Source of the DNA: Seminavis robusta | Taxonomy: Eukaryota > Bacillariophyta > Bacillariophyceae > Naviculales > Naviculaceae | Assembly: GCA_903772945.1 (NCBI GenBank) | Contig: CAICTM010000268.1 | Coordinates: 18,595-82,594, forward strand | Direction of reading: 5' to 3' | DNA length: 64,000 bases | Notes under the pieces: generated by a model | What the model saw: only the letters and a program-made list of their open reading frames with translations | Told to the model about the DNA's origin: nothing | Database searches by the model: none | Program-made: the position numbers and the translations under genes | Part shown: piece after piece, positions 53,849-64,000 of the stretch | Numbering within the stretch: position 1 is the first letter of the stretch | How the letters are laid out: each line of letters begins with the position of its first letter

Positions 53849-56651
53849 CTACGGATCGAAGAAGCCCGGAAGAGCGTAGTGCTGGGGCCCCAGATTCGGG
53901 TTCACGTTCAACTGGTTTCTTCCCGTTCGAGGAAGCCCGCTGCGCTGAAAGATCTCGCCATAGTTGCCCACTGCCAAAACAGTGTCCCGAAACATTCGTT
54001 TGAAGCTGTCCCCGTACACAAAGACCTCTGGCATGCTATTGGAAAGATGTTGGTTGATGTCATTTTCTTCCGCAAAAAACGTTGCAGCCACAATCCAAAA
54101 CACGAAGGACGACCAGTCCTTATCATCCTGATGAGTTGCCAAACACGAATTGTCCTCTTCGGCTTCCTGGACGCGCCCATAAAAATAGGGCTGCGTAAAG
54201 GCAAATCCAATCCCAGTCGTTGGTTCTCGGACCCCATTTTGGAGCGTGTGTGTGGCCCCCGCAAGGAGATCAATGCTCCCCGCAGCAAGGAGAGCAAAAC
54301 CGGCTGTGCTGGAGTCGACCTCCACGAATTCTACTGCGTCCTTGTTGCCACCAAACAACGCCGCTGCCACGGCAAAGCAATACTCGAAGTCCATGCCGGT
54401 TTTCGTTTCTGCCGTAGCCAAGTTCGGACGGTTGAATCGAGCCCCGCACCGCAGAACGCCGCGATCTACGACGCCTTGCATTCGATGTCCCAGGGGCTTG
54501 TCCTCTCTACCGTGCCCAATCATGCCAAACGGGTAGGAGTAGATGAGCCCCGTGGATCCATCGTTGAGAGAGTTCAGGGCGTCTCGAGGCATTGCGTTGC
54601 CCAAACATGTAGCGTACATCTCCCCAAAGTTTCCGTTGGTTGCTATAGCGTTTCGAAATGCACTGTCGTATTCATTCCCGAATAAGGCAGCATTTGTCAA
54701 CGGAAACAAGTGTGCCAGATCCTTTGTGATGCCATGTTGCTCAGCCACGAAGAGAGCTTGGAGGATGGAATTTACAAAGTCTAGGAGACAGGAAAAAACA
54801 AAGTCAGCGGCATACCAGATGTGCGCGACGTACATGTACAATATATTTCATGCGCCGTTACGCACCTGAAAAGACCGCATCGTCCGATCGGGTTACCATG
54901 GAGATGGGGTCCTTGCTAAAGTACTGTTTCGTGATTGCATAATCGCCCTTGTAGCCATTTTCACGGGCATTCTTTTCGGCAAGGGAGTACGGTGTTGAGG
55001 CCACTGCATTGCACACTCCAGCCTCAATGTTTGCAATGTATTCCGCAAACGTGTGCAGTAATGGAAGTGGCACAATGTATCGTTCTGGTAGTACCTTCAT
55101 CAGGGCCCTGTGATGCGTGCCACCTTCAAAGGCGCAAACACGGAGCTCGGTGCACTCTTCAATGTGCCGAAATCCATTCTCCACACAGTCGACAGACTGT
55201 TTCGTTCCCGCAACTTTCATGCCTTCGTAGATATAGGGCGAGGAGAACGTAAATGCGGCTCCCGTGGTGGATTCCGAAACATCGCGTTCCATGGTGTGTG
55301 TGATGGATCGAATAAGGACATCCACCTCGCCATCGGCAAGCCCCGAAAAGCGGTGGGACATTAATGGGAGGTTGACCAACTCGATTTTGGCAGCGTCTCC
55401 CAGAATGGCAGCTGCCATGGTGCGGCACTATATAGGATGATCATGCGTGAAGGGAAGGAGTGTGGTCAGATAGATGTACGGCATTGTGTGAGTGTGGCTG
55501 TGAGAGCGTCTCGATCGACCCTTTCGACTTACCAAGGCTTCTTCGAATTGGTATAAGTCCGAAGCTAAAAACACATTGTGGGCGCATCGGAGGACGCCCT
55601 CTTTCTGGATCTTGGCCAAGGTGGGTGACGATATCGACGTGTCCGGGCGGCTGAGCGGAACACCATCTTCTGGATCATTTCCTCCGTTTAGGACTCCTGC
55701 AAGTCCAAGAATCATCAAGATAATCACTCCAACCATTACAATAATCCCTACAAGCGAGAAACGAACGAAGCAGTGTCTATGTCGACGATTCTCTTTCTCC
55801 GGTCGAACCGCCTCTCCTTCTACGACGGGCTGCAGGCTGAGCAATAATCGACCACAATCCATCCGCTCCGGGCTTGCCGTGGTGTCTGCGAGTGGTGTGG
55901 GAGAATTGCCTGTAGTATTTTCCTGCTCCTCACTGGGTTCGTCCGTGACCAAGGTGGCGGTGACGGACACTTGGCAAGACTGTTCTAGACCCAGAGGGGG
56001 TGGCACGGGTGGTACTTGTGGTGCGGCGGATGGTTGTATCTGAGCTTCCTCGTCGTCGTCGTCATGATCCGCCACCGGCGAGCTACCCAGAGGATTGGAC
56101 ACATGGACAGCCCCTGGTAAGCTCACGGCTGGTTGCGGGGTTACATTAATAACAGGGTCATCAGCGGCACTCTCTGTGGATTCCCACTTGGGGCAAGTCG
56201 TGTCATTGTCGGTCTTGAAAGCACCCGCCAACTCGTTGTTGGTCGGAGGGATCTCCTTTTTGACTGCAAATGGCTGCTCCGTGACGCCACTAGTAGGGAC
56301 GAAACTTTCGGCCTTAGCTTTCTCGATTTCGTCACTTATGCGTGCGTCTTGCTGTGTGGCGAGGTCTGATGCTGCAGCGTCCTGTTGTTGTTGGTCCAAC
56401 TGGTCGCGGGCTTGTTGTGCCCGTTGCGCCACCAAACCTAGAACGAATGCTTCCGCGTCCTCGTCCTGTGCCGCTGCGTTATCCGCCACATTGCCGGAAT
56501 CCATGGTAGTAGCCACTTCAATGCTACCCATAGGCGGTGGCTCCCATTCGTCGTGAACAGAGGCACAGGATGACAACCCTGAAAACGAACAGTTGCCGTC
56601 ATCGTCGCTGCTACCGCTACTGCTGCTTTTACTACTGCTAGCCATCATCAT
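53849..56651 (-). CDS. Type II membrane receptor with two tandem amino-acid-binding (SBP family 3) domains
   Basis: Exons 56651-55533, 55427-54866 and 54780-53849 give 870 residues. The introns are 105 and 85 nt. The joins restore FEEAL-CRTMAAAILGDAAK and AVFSDFVNSILQALF. Residues 1-295 are acidic, Gln/Pro-rich and cytoplasmic, with PGAVHVSNP at 179-187. The TM is ~296-321. Domain 1 opens with IQKEGVLRCAHNV and includes LADGEVDVLIRSITHTMERD, FTFSSPYIYEGMKV and TPYSLAEKN. Domain 2 opens with VVDRGVLRCGARFNRPN and includes FEYCFAVAAALFGGNKDAVE, LAAGSIDLLAGATHTLQN and FAFTQPYFYG. Both follow the periplasmic-binding-protein type 2 fold, closest in pattern to the general amino-acid binder AapJ. 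Such domains bind amino acids between two lobes. Here no transporter partner is seen, so sensing is more likely than uptake (inference). Confidence 0.85.
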
Positions 56652-57560
56652 TACAGTATGAGAAAGATAGAGGAATGAGGAGCTGGACTCGACTCTCGAC
56701 TCGACTCCTTTGGCGCTGCTTGTCGTATACCAACTCTTTTACCACCAACAATAAAAGAAGACTTTATTAGTTGACTTGTTGACTTGAACGCGTTGTTGCC
56801 AACCAGCTCATGAGAGGCAATAACAATGTGATAACACCAGTCCTTGATTTCACAAAACAAATAAATACAGTAAGCCTGGAAAAGGCGCTTGCGTCAGCTA
56901 TACTGTACCGGTACAGGGAATGTTCTTTGGTCAGCTGATTATACATACATTAAGGCATATGGTCTCCAGATTATCTTGGTAGTTAAAGAATCGTGGCTAC
57001 CGAAGGGATCAACACTATGTCTATTGGAACCCCTGAGTGGAATCTATGAATAAAAAAGAACCATTGAGACAAATCCTTGAGGATTCCATGTAATCGCGGG
57101 TTTCCTGCTGTACTGTACACCTAAACAGTCTTTGTTCTCCAGACATTCGCAATTCTCTAATTCTCACGGAGTGAATTATTTGCTGTTGATGAGATTTTAA
57201 GATTCTTCTTGGTGTTGGAGCTACCGGTATGTTGGGAATGGGGACGAGCGATGGATCAGCTTGGATCTAAGGATCTTACCGGTAGCTTGATCTTGGAAGG
57301 GAAAGTACCCGGTACCTGGTACCGGTACATACCAGGTACTGGTACCGGTATTACCGTAGCTAAGCCGACCGAGGTACGGTACAAGGTAAAAGAGAAGAGG
57401 GGACTGCGTGAAGAGATTTCTGGATTTTCTGGTACGGGTACCGGTATGGACTGAGCTCCAGAGCTGCTCCAGTCTGATATGTATGCATACCCGTCGACGG
57501 TCACTCTGGTTCCTCTCTTCTGTATTTCAAAGTGGGCACTTGATCACATTTTAGGATTAT
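56652..57560. other. Intergenic region, GGTACC-rich
   Basis: Bases 57300-57375 and 57430-57445 carry dense overlapping GGTACC, CCGGTACC and ACCGGTA motifs. The plus ORF 57209-57454 is built from these repeats and is not a gene. Nothing else is seen. Confidence 0.55.
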
Positions 57561-57956
57561 TTGATGAAGGCTTACAATGTGGTCAAAGCAGCGTTCCCTG
57601 ACTTCATGTTTGAGATGACAGATGTGAACCATCTGTCGAATACTTCAAGTGTGGCAGTGATGTGGAAGGAGCAGAGCCTGGATGTGCAGACAACAAGTGG
57701 CTGCAATGTCACAATGTGTGAGGAGAGGGCTGGAAAGAATGCATGGCATCCAGGGTGGCGGTATCATGCATTTACTGGCCACGTGACGGCCTTTACAGTT
57801 CTTCAGATCGTCACTGAAAGCATCTCAAAACTCATCAAGTTGGAACCCAAGGAAAGGTATGAATCAAGTGGCTGGTTGCAAGAACTTGATGCTGCTGAAC
57901 AGGCCAGGCCGCCTATGAAAATATCTTCAAGAGTCCTATTCCAGAGAGCACCATAA
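57561..57956 (+). pseudogene. Possible gene fragment (unrecognised)
   Basis: An open frame of 131 codons from an ATG shows plausible protein sequence (YNVVKAAFPDFMFEMTDVNH, CEERAGKNAWHPGWRYHAFT, GHVTAFTVLQIVTESISKLI). The AWHPGWRYHA piece resembles the end of a larger secreted-type diatom protein, but I cannot name the family. It has no signal peptide, and the flanking frames are not open, so it is likely a piece of a decayed gene. Further weak coding-like sequence (58189-58400) follows. Confidence 0.3.
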
Positions 57957-58892
57957 AGCACATTGATCAGTTTACAGTCCAGGGAGAAAAACAAAGAAGC
58001 ATTGAAAGCCATGTCCATCGAAATGCTCCTCAAAACACATCTTTCCGTCGCACAGAAATGCTACCGGCTGACTCTTGAGAAAGAACTCTGATATTATTTG
58101 GAATGCTCTTGACCAAAACTATGAGTCTGGTGTGCTCCACTTGGTAATTGAAAGCACTGAAGAAGTCTAAGGAGGCATTGGCATAGAGGTGAACCTTGTC
58201 AAGGCAACAAGCATGGATTGCATAAACTCTTGTTGCGCACTGAAGCATTCTTTGAATCCAGATCCCAAGAGAAAGTATATTGCTTTTGGACGCCAAATGA
58301 GACTGGCAGATATGACTTTCGAGCTCGTATCAATGGTGGGACTAAATGGAGCTTGCTCGATTCAGTTCCTTCATTGCAAATTTAGTAAACCTACATGGCA
58401 ATCTAACCGAACTAGCTCGGTCCCCATCGTTTTTCATCTCAGTAGCAGGGTTTGCAATTTGGTTTCTCGCGCCGCTCGAAAGGCAATCGTTTGGGGATGC
58501 TGGGCGAGCAGATCGCGGAGAGTCGAGTCGAACCCACCCTTGCCTGGTTGATATACCCTCCTGTCTCTCCGTAGCCACGAATGCTTTTCGTTTCGTCACA
58601 CTCGTCGTAGAGGAATGAATCGAATGAATCAATTCCCCCTGCCGGGTTTACAGAATTGACCCACCCCAGAATGTCCATATCGTCCACCTCTGAGGAAGAA
58701 CTAATTTGATGACGGCTCACTAACGGGGGATACATCCGTCAATTTCATGATACAGAAACGTGTTCGAGTTCTCTGGCACTGGCTTCCATCCGCATCGAGA
58801 CGCGGAGCGATGCTTCACTCACGGCAGTTTCACCATCTTCTCGACACGCTTCTTTGTCGAGGAACCTCGATTTGTCCTTGGAGATGCTGTTT
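57957..58892. other. Region downstream of the GPCR gene
   Basis: The minus frame 59137-58745 is rich in Glu/Asp/Ser and looks like the natural cytoplasmic tail of the GPCR in a shifted frame (see findings). A further minus frame at 58735-58439 might be more tail sequence. No other gene is supported. Confidence 0.35.
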
Positions 58893-60254
58893 TCACTGCA
58901 GTTTCCATCCTCTGGATCGAGAATTTGTACTGTCACTGACTGCGAGGATCGAGCGTCTTGTTGGTTGGACTGTCTTTCGTTCATATCGGTGCTTGCTTCC
59001 TCGTCTTCCACACCGACGGATTTCTTCCTCCACTCCAGATTGGGTGCGTGGGTGTTTCGATGATGAATGCTGAGTGGGTGCTTCGCACGAGGAGCATTCC
59101 TGGGAGGCTCTTTGACTCGCGTCACGGCGACTACCAAAGGCCAACAGCAAGGTGGACCGCCGGGATGACGTGCCAGAAGGGAACCACACTGTTGAGGTGG
59201 CGGTCACCATCGTGTCTCGAACGTTCGCAACCCACACTCGTCGAAAACGAGGAAAGAGGTACACTATCCACAATGCAGAATAGAAGGCGTGAGGGAATTG
59301 TTCGACGAACCACACACAAAAAGAGTGCCATGCATCGAGGCGCTCAGAGAGGAACATACCGATAAGGTTGAAGAAGCCCCGAGAGAGGAACATACCGATA
59401 AGGTTGAAGAAGCCCTGAAGAGGCAAGAAAATGGTCATGGTGATAATGATCCAGTACTCCACCTGTCCCGTAGTCATTTGACGCAATCTTGTCATGGTCC
59501 CTGGTATAAAGGTAAGGAAAAAGACGATGACGTACAAGAGCCCTTGATTGGCAACTCGTCTCGAGTGCTTCATACCAGAACCACCTCCGGCGTACTTTCG
59601 AACGACTTGTTCCTGCTTTCGGACGGCATAGTAGATCATGAACATGAAGAAGGCGACCGCGATCATCATTAACCATAAATGGCCATAGAGAAAGGCGATT
59701 CGGTACTAGTAGGTATCTGCATTGTGTCCTCGCTCGAATTCGTTGCCTTGACAACCAGGAGGATATGGTGCAATCCAGCAGACAAAGTTGGCAGCATTGT
59801 ATAAGTCCAAGGGAAGGCCTGGTATAGCCATGGCAAGGGCATATACGAGGGGCACAAAGTAGAGGTAGTATTGGTATTTGCACATCTCTCCGGGACGCAG
59901 ACCCTGGGCAATTGTCAGGTAGTAGTAAAGCACCAGAGATACATTGTATGCTGGTGTAAGAATCGCAACAATCTGATTTACAAATCCCACAACTTCACAG
60001 GAATCGACGGTGCCACTGGCCAAGTAGATACCAGTTTCTTGGGGGATTGGCCAGGAACTCAAGACAAAGATGGTGGAACCAACCATGTCAGAGGCAGACA
60101 TGAGGGCCAGAATCCGATGATACATATTCGAACGCCGCTGATTACTCATACAAACATGGCCTAAGATGAAGGAGGAACAAAACAATGAAATGAAGCCTCC
60201 AACTTTGGGAATCAAGATCACAGCTTTCTGGCGCCCGCTGACTGAAGACGACAT
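58893..60254 (-). pseudogene. Seven-TM G-protein-coupled-receptor-like gene with an in-frame stop
   Basis: The ATG at 60254 opens a frame to TAG at 59706-59708, and the same frame continues without a shift to 58893. Ignoring the TAG gives about 452 residues. Seven hydrophobic helices are visible: VGGFISLFCSSFILGHV, ILALMSASDMVGSTIFVLSS, GFVNQIVAILTPAYNVSLVL, YYLYFVPLVYALAMAIPGL, WLMMIAVAFFMFMIYYAV, GLLYVIVFFLTFIPGTMTRL and YWIIITMTIFLPLQGFFNL. A Cys (SCEV) before TM3 and another (CWIAPYPPGC) before TM5 would pair as in GPCRs. The TAG sits just before TM5, after HNADTY. A 36-bp tandem duplication after TM7 repeats GFFNLIGMFLS. The family is like the cAMP-receptor/rhodopsin-like GPCRs of diatoms. 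As written, only TM1-4 would be made. Confidence 0.7.
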
Positions 60255-61318
60255 GGTGTTGGATTGCTGCGGTCCGTTGAAGTAGTAAACGACACCCGCT
60301 GTTACGCTCGACGGCACAAAAGCCTTTTAAAGGTAAAGTTTTGCAACAAAGGAGTGGGGAAAGTAAACTTGTTAGGTTAAGTTGTCTGGCTCAAGTGCTC
60401 CAGAGGAGAAAGAGGATGGATCACAAGGCCACCGTACTTCGGTCTATTGTACTTCTGTGCTGGCACGCACTCGTCTTCAGCTGCAAGAGCCGCAGAGAAA
60501 GAGGATGGACCTCATGGTCACCGTACCTGGTATACATACGTACGATACGTCGTACGCCCCTCTGCCCCTAAAGGTACGGTACCAGCCGAGATCTACCACC
60601 ACGGACCACGGGTATGCACTCCCGCAGCCACAATTGCAGCTCCCGTTTGCTTTCGTACCCCAGCTGCGATAAAACCGGTACCGGCATGATTTAGGTTACC
60701 AATCCATATGCGCAAGTAGAATGAATACTATAACCCCCAACGGATTCATGTAGGGCCATTGGGAATCCTCCCCCCATCCTCCCATTGATTCAGGCCTATG
60801 CATACAAAATTGCAGGCCTGCATTCCATCAATGAGTACATTCGAAAACGACAGAACCACATCGCCCAACAATACATCAAAACCTCCAAGCAACTTGTAAA
60901 GCGGCACAACCAGCAACTGGATCTGCTTCTCGTTGGTGGACTCAGCTTCGATACCTACGACACAGAGAACTCCTCTGATGCATCGTCTTCGTAGCTGTAG
61001 TAGCTCCAACCTGAGCTCGTATCATAGCGTTTTAAAAATAACATTAGTAGTCGGTCCTACGGTAGGTGGCAATGAGGTACCGGTAGGCTCTGCCCGGATC
61101 CAGTGTTGCCCAGTCCTTGCATTGTGACTTGGGGCAAGACTTTTAGACTAGCTACTCGTACCGCTACGTTGTATGCAGTCAGACGGAAACACCTGTGGCG
61201 GCACTTTCGATCTTGAGAGTCGGAAGTGCTCCCCCGGCGAAAGCCCTTAGAGCTGTAAGGGCACTTTGTCCCGCCTTTTTGCCCTCAACCGACTGAGGGT
61301 CTTTCACACTTTTATCGC

Positions 61319-61358
<40 letters not shown>

Positions 61359-62115
61359 TTGCAGCTGTTTTCGTCACATAAGGGACACTTGCTTTTTTAG
61401 GGATAGGGATTAATATGGTGTGTTCAGCTGGACACAGTAGTTTCAACATATGGGTACCAGTACTGGCTGGCTATGCAGACTCACTAGTATGTCCAGATAA
61501 ACACGGTGTAAGTTTTGCCAAAGACATAAGGGACATTTTCCTTGTTAAGGATAGGGATTGATATTGTGTGTTCTGTTGGACACAGTACTTTGGACCCTTA
61601 CTGGCTGGCTATGGAGACTTGCTAGTGTGTCCAGTTGAACACGGTAAAGGATTTGACCAAAGATGTTAAGGATTCGATTGGGGAATTTCGTCTCCTGGAG
61701 ACGATTTGCTTTAGGGGTAATGGTACCGATGGGGGCAGAGGTTTGAATTATACCCGGCGCGCATTACTTAGAAGGCCCTGTAGAAGTCTACGTATTCGAC
61801 TAGTATTGTATTGACGGGATACAGTCAACGCATGTACATGCACATGAAAGTCGCCTTGCGTTCTTCACATTTAAAAGTTGGCTCCTATTTTTCGGAGTCG
61901 CCTTGATTTGATTGGACGCTTTATCTTTTTTCAATACTGACATTGAATGACGTCGAGGTGCAATGCGAATCCAGAAAGGTAGTTGTAGTATAAAAGTTTT
62001 TATATATGATTAATTTACCCTATATCCTACCGTTTATACTTATAACAAGAACCGTCTTCTCGCTGGAACTTCATCGTATTGATCTTCTCCTAGGACAGAA
62101 AGCCCAATAGTATCC
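60255..62115. other. Intergenic repeat-rich region
   Basis: No intact gene. At 60785-60994 a plus frame with HSINEYIRKRQNHIAQQYIK resembles the C-terminal end of diatom non-LTR reverse transcriptases, a weak relic. A (GT)n run is at 61322-61356. A tandem duplication of about 150 bp is listed separately. CCGGTACC motifs occur near 60520-60690 and 61075. Confidence 0.4.
61376..61667. repeat. Tandem duplication of a ~148-bp unit
   Basis: Two diverged copies, about 61376-61523 and 61525-61667, each run from CATAAGGGACA through AGGATAGGGATT, TGTGTTC, GGACACAGTA and CTGGCTGGCTATG, to a GTCCAG/GTTGAACACGG end. Identity is moderate with several indels. Confidence 0.75.
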
Positions 62116-63545
62116 TTAAATCTTGCAAGCATGTCTCTCATTCGTTGTGGCTGGCAAAGTTCTTTGGATCCAATCCAGCTTCTTCAATAAGAACAAACAC
62201 TCATGGTTCGCACCCTTGATAACACCACGTAAGCCCAGTTTTGACAGTATCGCCATGAATTGTACCAATAACCACACTGCAGTATATCCCTGTAATTTGT
62301 TTCCAGTTGTCGCAGAATTGCTGATAATCGGGAACTGCTTACCCTTCATCTTGGTGTGTACAACTTCTCCGTCATAAAACCATCTGGTGCTGAAAGTGTA
62401 GTCTTGCTCCGTTACATAAAAAGTACGTGGCATAATAGTCTCCATTTCATGTTCACAAGGATAGATTTGACTTGCACTGAGAAAAAAGCCCGAATCTTGC
62501 AGCCGTTGTCGAGTTGAATAATCATGGGGTGCAACCATCCCTCACATTCACCTTTCTCACAAAAAGCCGAGATCCATTGGCTTCTCCATTCGGAACATTC
62601 GTGTTCTCTGTAAACATTACAGGACACCCTTATATAACTTCAAAGCAGGTCAACACGTTTTCGTGAGTCCGAACCGGTTTTAACGAGTCTTCTCCACATG
62701 TTGAAAAGAAGTGCTTTAAACCGAATTGCTCTTAACAGGAACCAGTGTCCCTGCTTGATTGGCCATTTGAAGATCGTCCATGAAAATGAGTACTGCATCC
62801 ATCAGCACGGAATCATCAGCAGGTTTGTTCTTCCCGCAAAATTCTTCGAAGATAGTGAGTTAATGGCATCTCGATCTCGATTCAGATAAGTAGCAACTTG
62901 AATGTTCTTCTGGTGGAACATGGGTTGGGCCAACCACGCAGGCGTCATTGATGGTCTCAATATCTTCTTCTGTTGGTCGCCCTTCACGGAATCTTAAACA
63001 GACGTTGCCCCCATTCAGGATCGTCTTTGAAGCGGTGCATTCCATCTAACTCAATAAATGAAATTCAGAGAGTCATGAAATTCAGGAATGGTGTGCTAAG
63101 ATTGTAAATTGGGGGGCGTCCCACTGGTTCAAGTTGAGAGTAGTCCCCGCGAACACCAAGTTAAGTCCCCAAATGGTTGGTATTGTCTTGCATCAAGGTC
63201 TTGTGTAGTGGAATATCTTCACTAAGTCAAGTTCCCCGCGAATAAATTTCGTCGATGTAAGCATCCTGCGTCACTCCATTCTTCTACAAAGTTCTTCGCC
63301 ACACTTCCCGAGTTCTGTTCAATCCCACAAGCTGAATGCGTTGTTTCCCCATGCAGTATTGTAGCAGCAACCCCCACATAGCAGTGACAACAATGGTTCG
63401 GTCGTTAAATGGATGATCAATCAAACGCAGAATTCTTTGCCATAGGCCATGACTAAGTCAATTACGGTAGTCTTCCCACTTCCTCCAGGCCCATGTAGAA
63501 GAAAATCAGTTGGGTGCCACGACTTCCCTTCAAAATCAAAAGTTT
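62116..63545 (-). pseudogene. Decayed Pif1-type DNA helicase (transposon-like)
   Basis: Minus-strand pieces in helicase order, in different frames: HPTDFLLHGPGGSGKTTVID (Walker A, GPGGSGKT, at about 63465-63510), then GVAATILHGETTHSACG, then CLRFREGRPTEEDIETINDA (about 62940-63000). The last piece is FPIISNSATTGNKLQGYTAV (about 62240-62310), where ATTGxKLQG is the late motif of Pif1-like helicases. Stops and frameshifts separate the parts, and the upstream end is not clear beyond 63545. Pif1 helicases of this kind are found in Helitron-like elements and in expanded families in diatoms. No replication-initiator domain is visible here. Confident as a relic, not as an active gene. Confidence 0.6.
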
Positions 63546-64000
63546 TTTACGAGAAAGTCGGACTTTTGCCTTCAACCCCATATCCGGACTCCATCCTCTA
63601 AGTCACCTTTTCAGCTTCCTCTAAAATGTCAACAAGAAGGTGCAATGATACACTCGAAAGCCCTTCTCTGTTGTCGTCCAGATTGGCAGCGTTGCCCAGT
63701 CACTTATACTTCTCACGCTTCCATTCGCTGCGACACTTCAACCTGCGATTGTACTTAAATACATTTGCCCTTTGGATGCACTCCCGTTTGTTAAGTAGAA
63801 CTTCATGATCTTGTGATATCGAGGTGTAGGCGTTTCACTTTGCTTCTCTTTGTAGTGCCAGTCGTGTGAAAGTCAGCACTTATGGTAACAAATTCGTCTT
63901 CATCTAACGAATTCTCAGGATGGGTAACTGCACGTTAGTATCCGCGTTGTCGCTTCCATTGTGACGTATAGCCGTAAAACATAAGACCATCAAACACCTC
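63546..64000. other. Right end of window
   Basis: No gene is recognised. It may hold more of the helicase relic, but frames are too broken to say. Confidence 0.35.

Noticed and set aside
53879-54685. Plus ORF of 268 codons opposite the SBP receptor
   Set aside because: It is antisense to the well-supported second binding domain.
57209-57454. Plus ORF of 81 codons rich in Gly-Thr
   Set aside because: It is made by GGTACC repeats, not a gene.

Overview
This window looks like nuclear DNA of a raphid pennate diatom. I infer this from the gene families, not from a database match. The evidence is: several type II membrane receptors with LRR ectodomains; FG-GAP propeller protein remains; a bacterial-type solute-binding domain turned into a receptor; an SLC4 bicarbonate transporter; DGAT2; a YebC homologue with a plastid-type bipartite presequence; and short GT-AG introns (about 41-146 nt) on both strands. 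It is an assembled contig with one 20-N gap at 46914-46933. There are no operons, rRNA, tRNA or CRISPR arrays that I can support. Where the sequence allowed it I joined exons by hand. Every join was checked for reading frame, but none has transcript support.

Layout. 0-7.4 kb: the N-terminal part of a Wee1-like kinase running off the left edge (minus), a doubtful small ORF, then an FG-GAP gene (minus) cut by a 1.4 kb element with inverted ends. A 260 bp MITE and a pair of hairpin repeats follow. 7.4-16.1 kb: SLC4 transporter, YbjN-domain protein, CRAL-TRIO-like protein and a secreted M12-type metallopeptidase whose zinc motif is assembled across an intron. 16.4-23 kb: an ankyrin/LRR protein, a tandem pair of secreted unknown proteins (the first copy frameshifted) and a glutathionyl-hydroquinone-reductase-like GST. 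23.5-31.6 kb: two divergent LRR receptors. 31.8-41.6 kb: DGAT2, a five-TM unknown, plastid YebC/TACO1, an amidohydrolase with an extra C-terminal domain, and a phosphotriesterase-like protein that has lost its metal ligands and gained a zinc finger. 42-43 kb: retroelement debris. 43.5-52 kb: two more LRR receptors flanking an MFS transporter. 53.5-60.3 kb: an LRR relic, a receptor with two tandem amino-acid-binding domains, and a broken GPCR. 60.3-64 kb: decayed repeats and a Pif1-type helicase relic.

The most distinctive content is the receptor set between 23.5 and 60.3 kb. It holds four LRR receptors plus one relic, one double solute-binding-protein receptor and one seven-TM protein. The LRR and solute-binding receptors share a plan: a long disordered cytoplasmic N-terminus, one TM helix and a C-terminal ectodomain. 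The otherwise unalignable cytoplasmic parts keep short motifs (QPLP, PGAY/F/V, AVANPV). Two of them also carry their own repeated helical motif. This fits a family of surface sensors that dock onto a shared intracellular partner, but that is inference.
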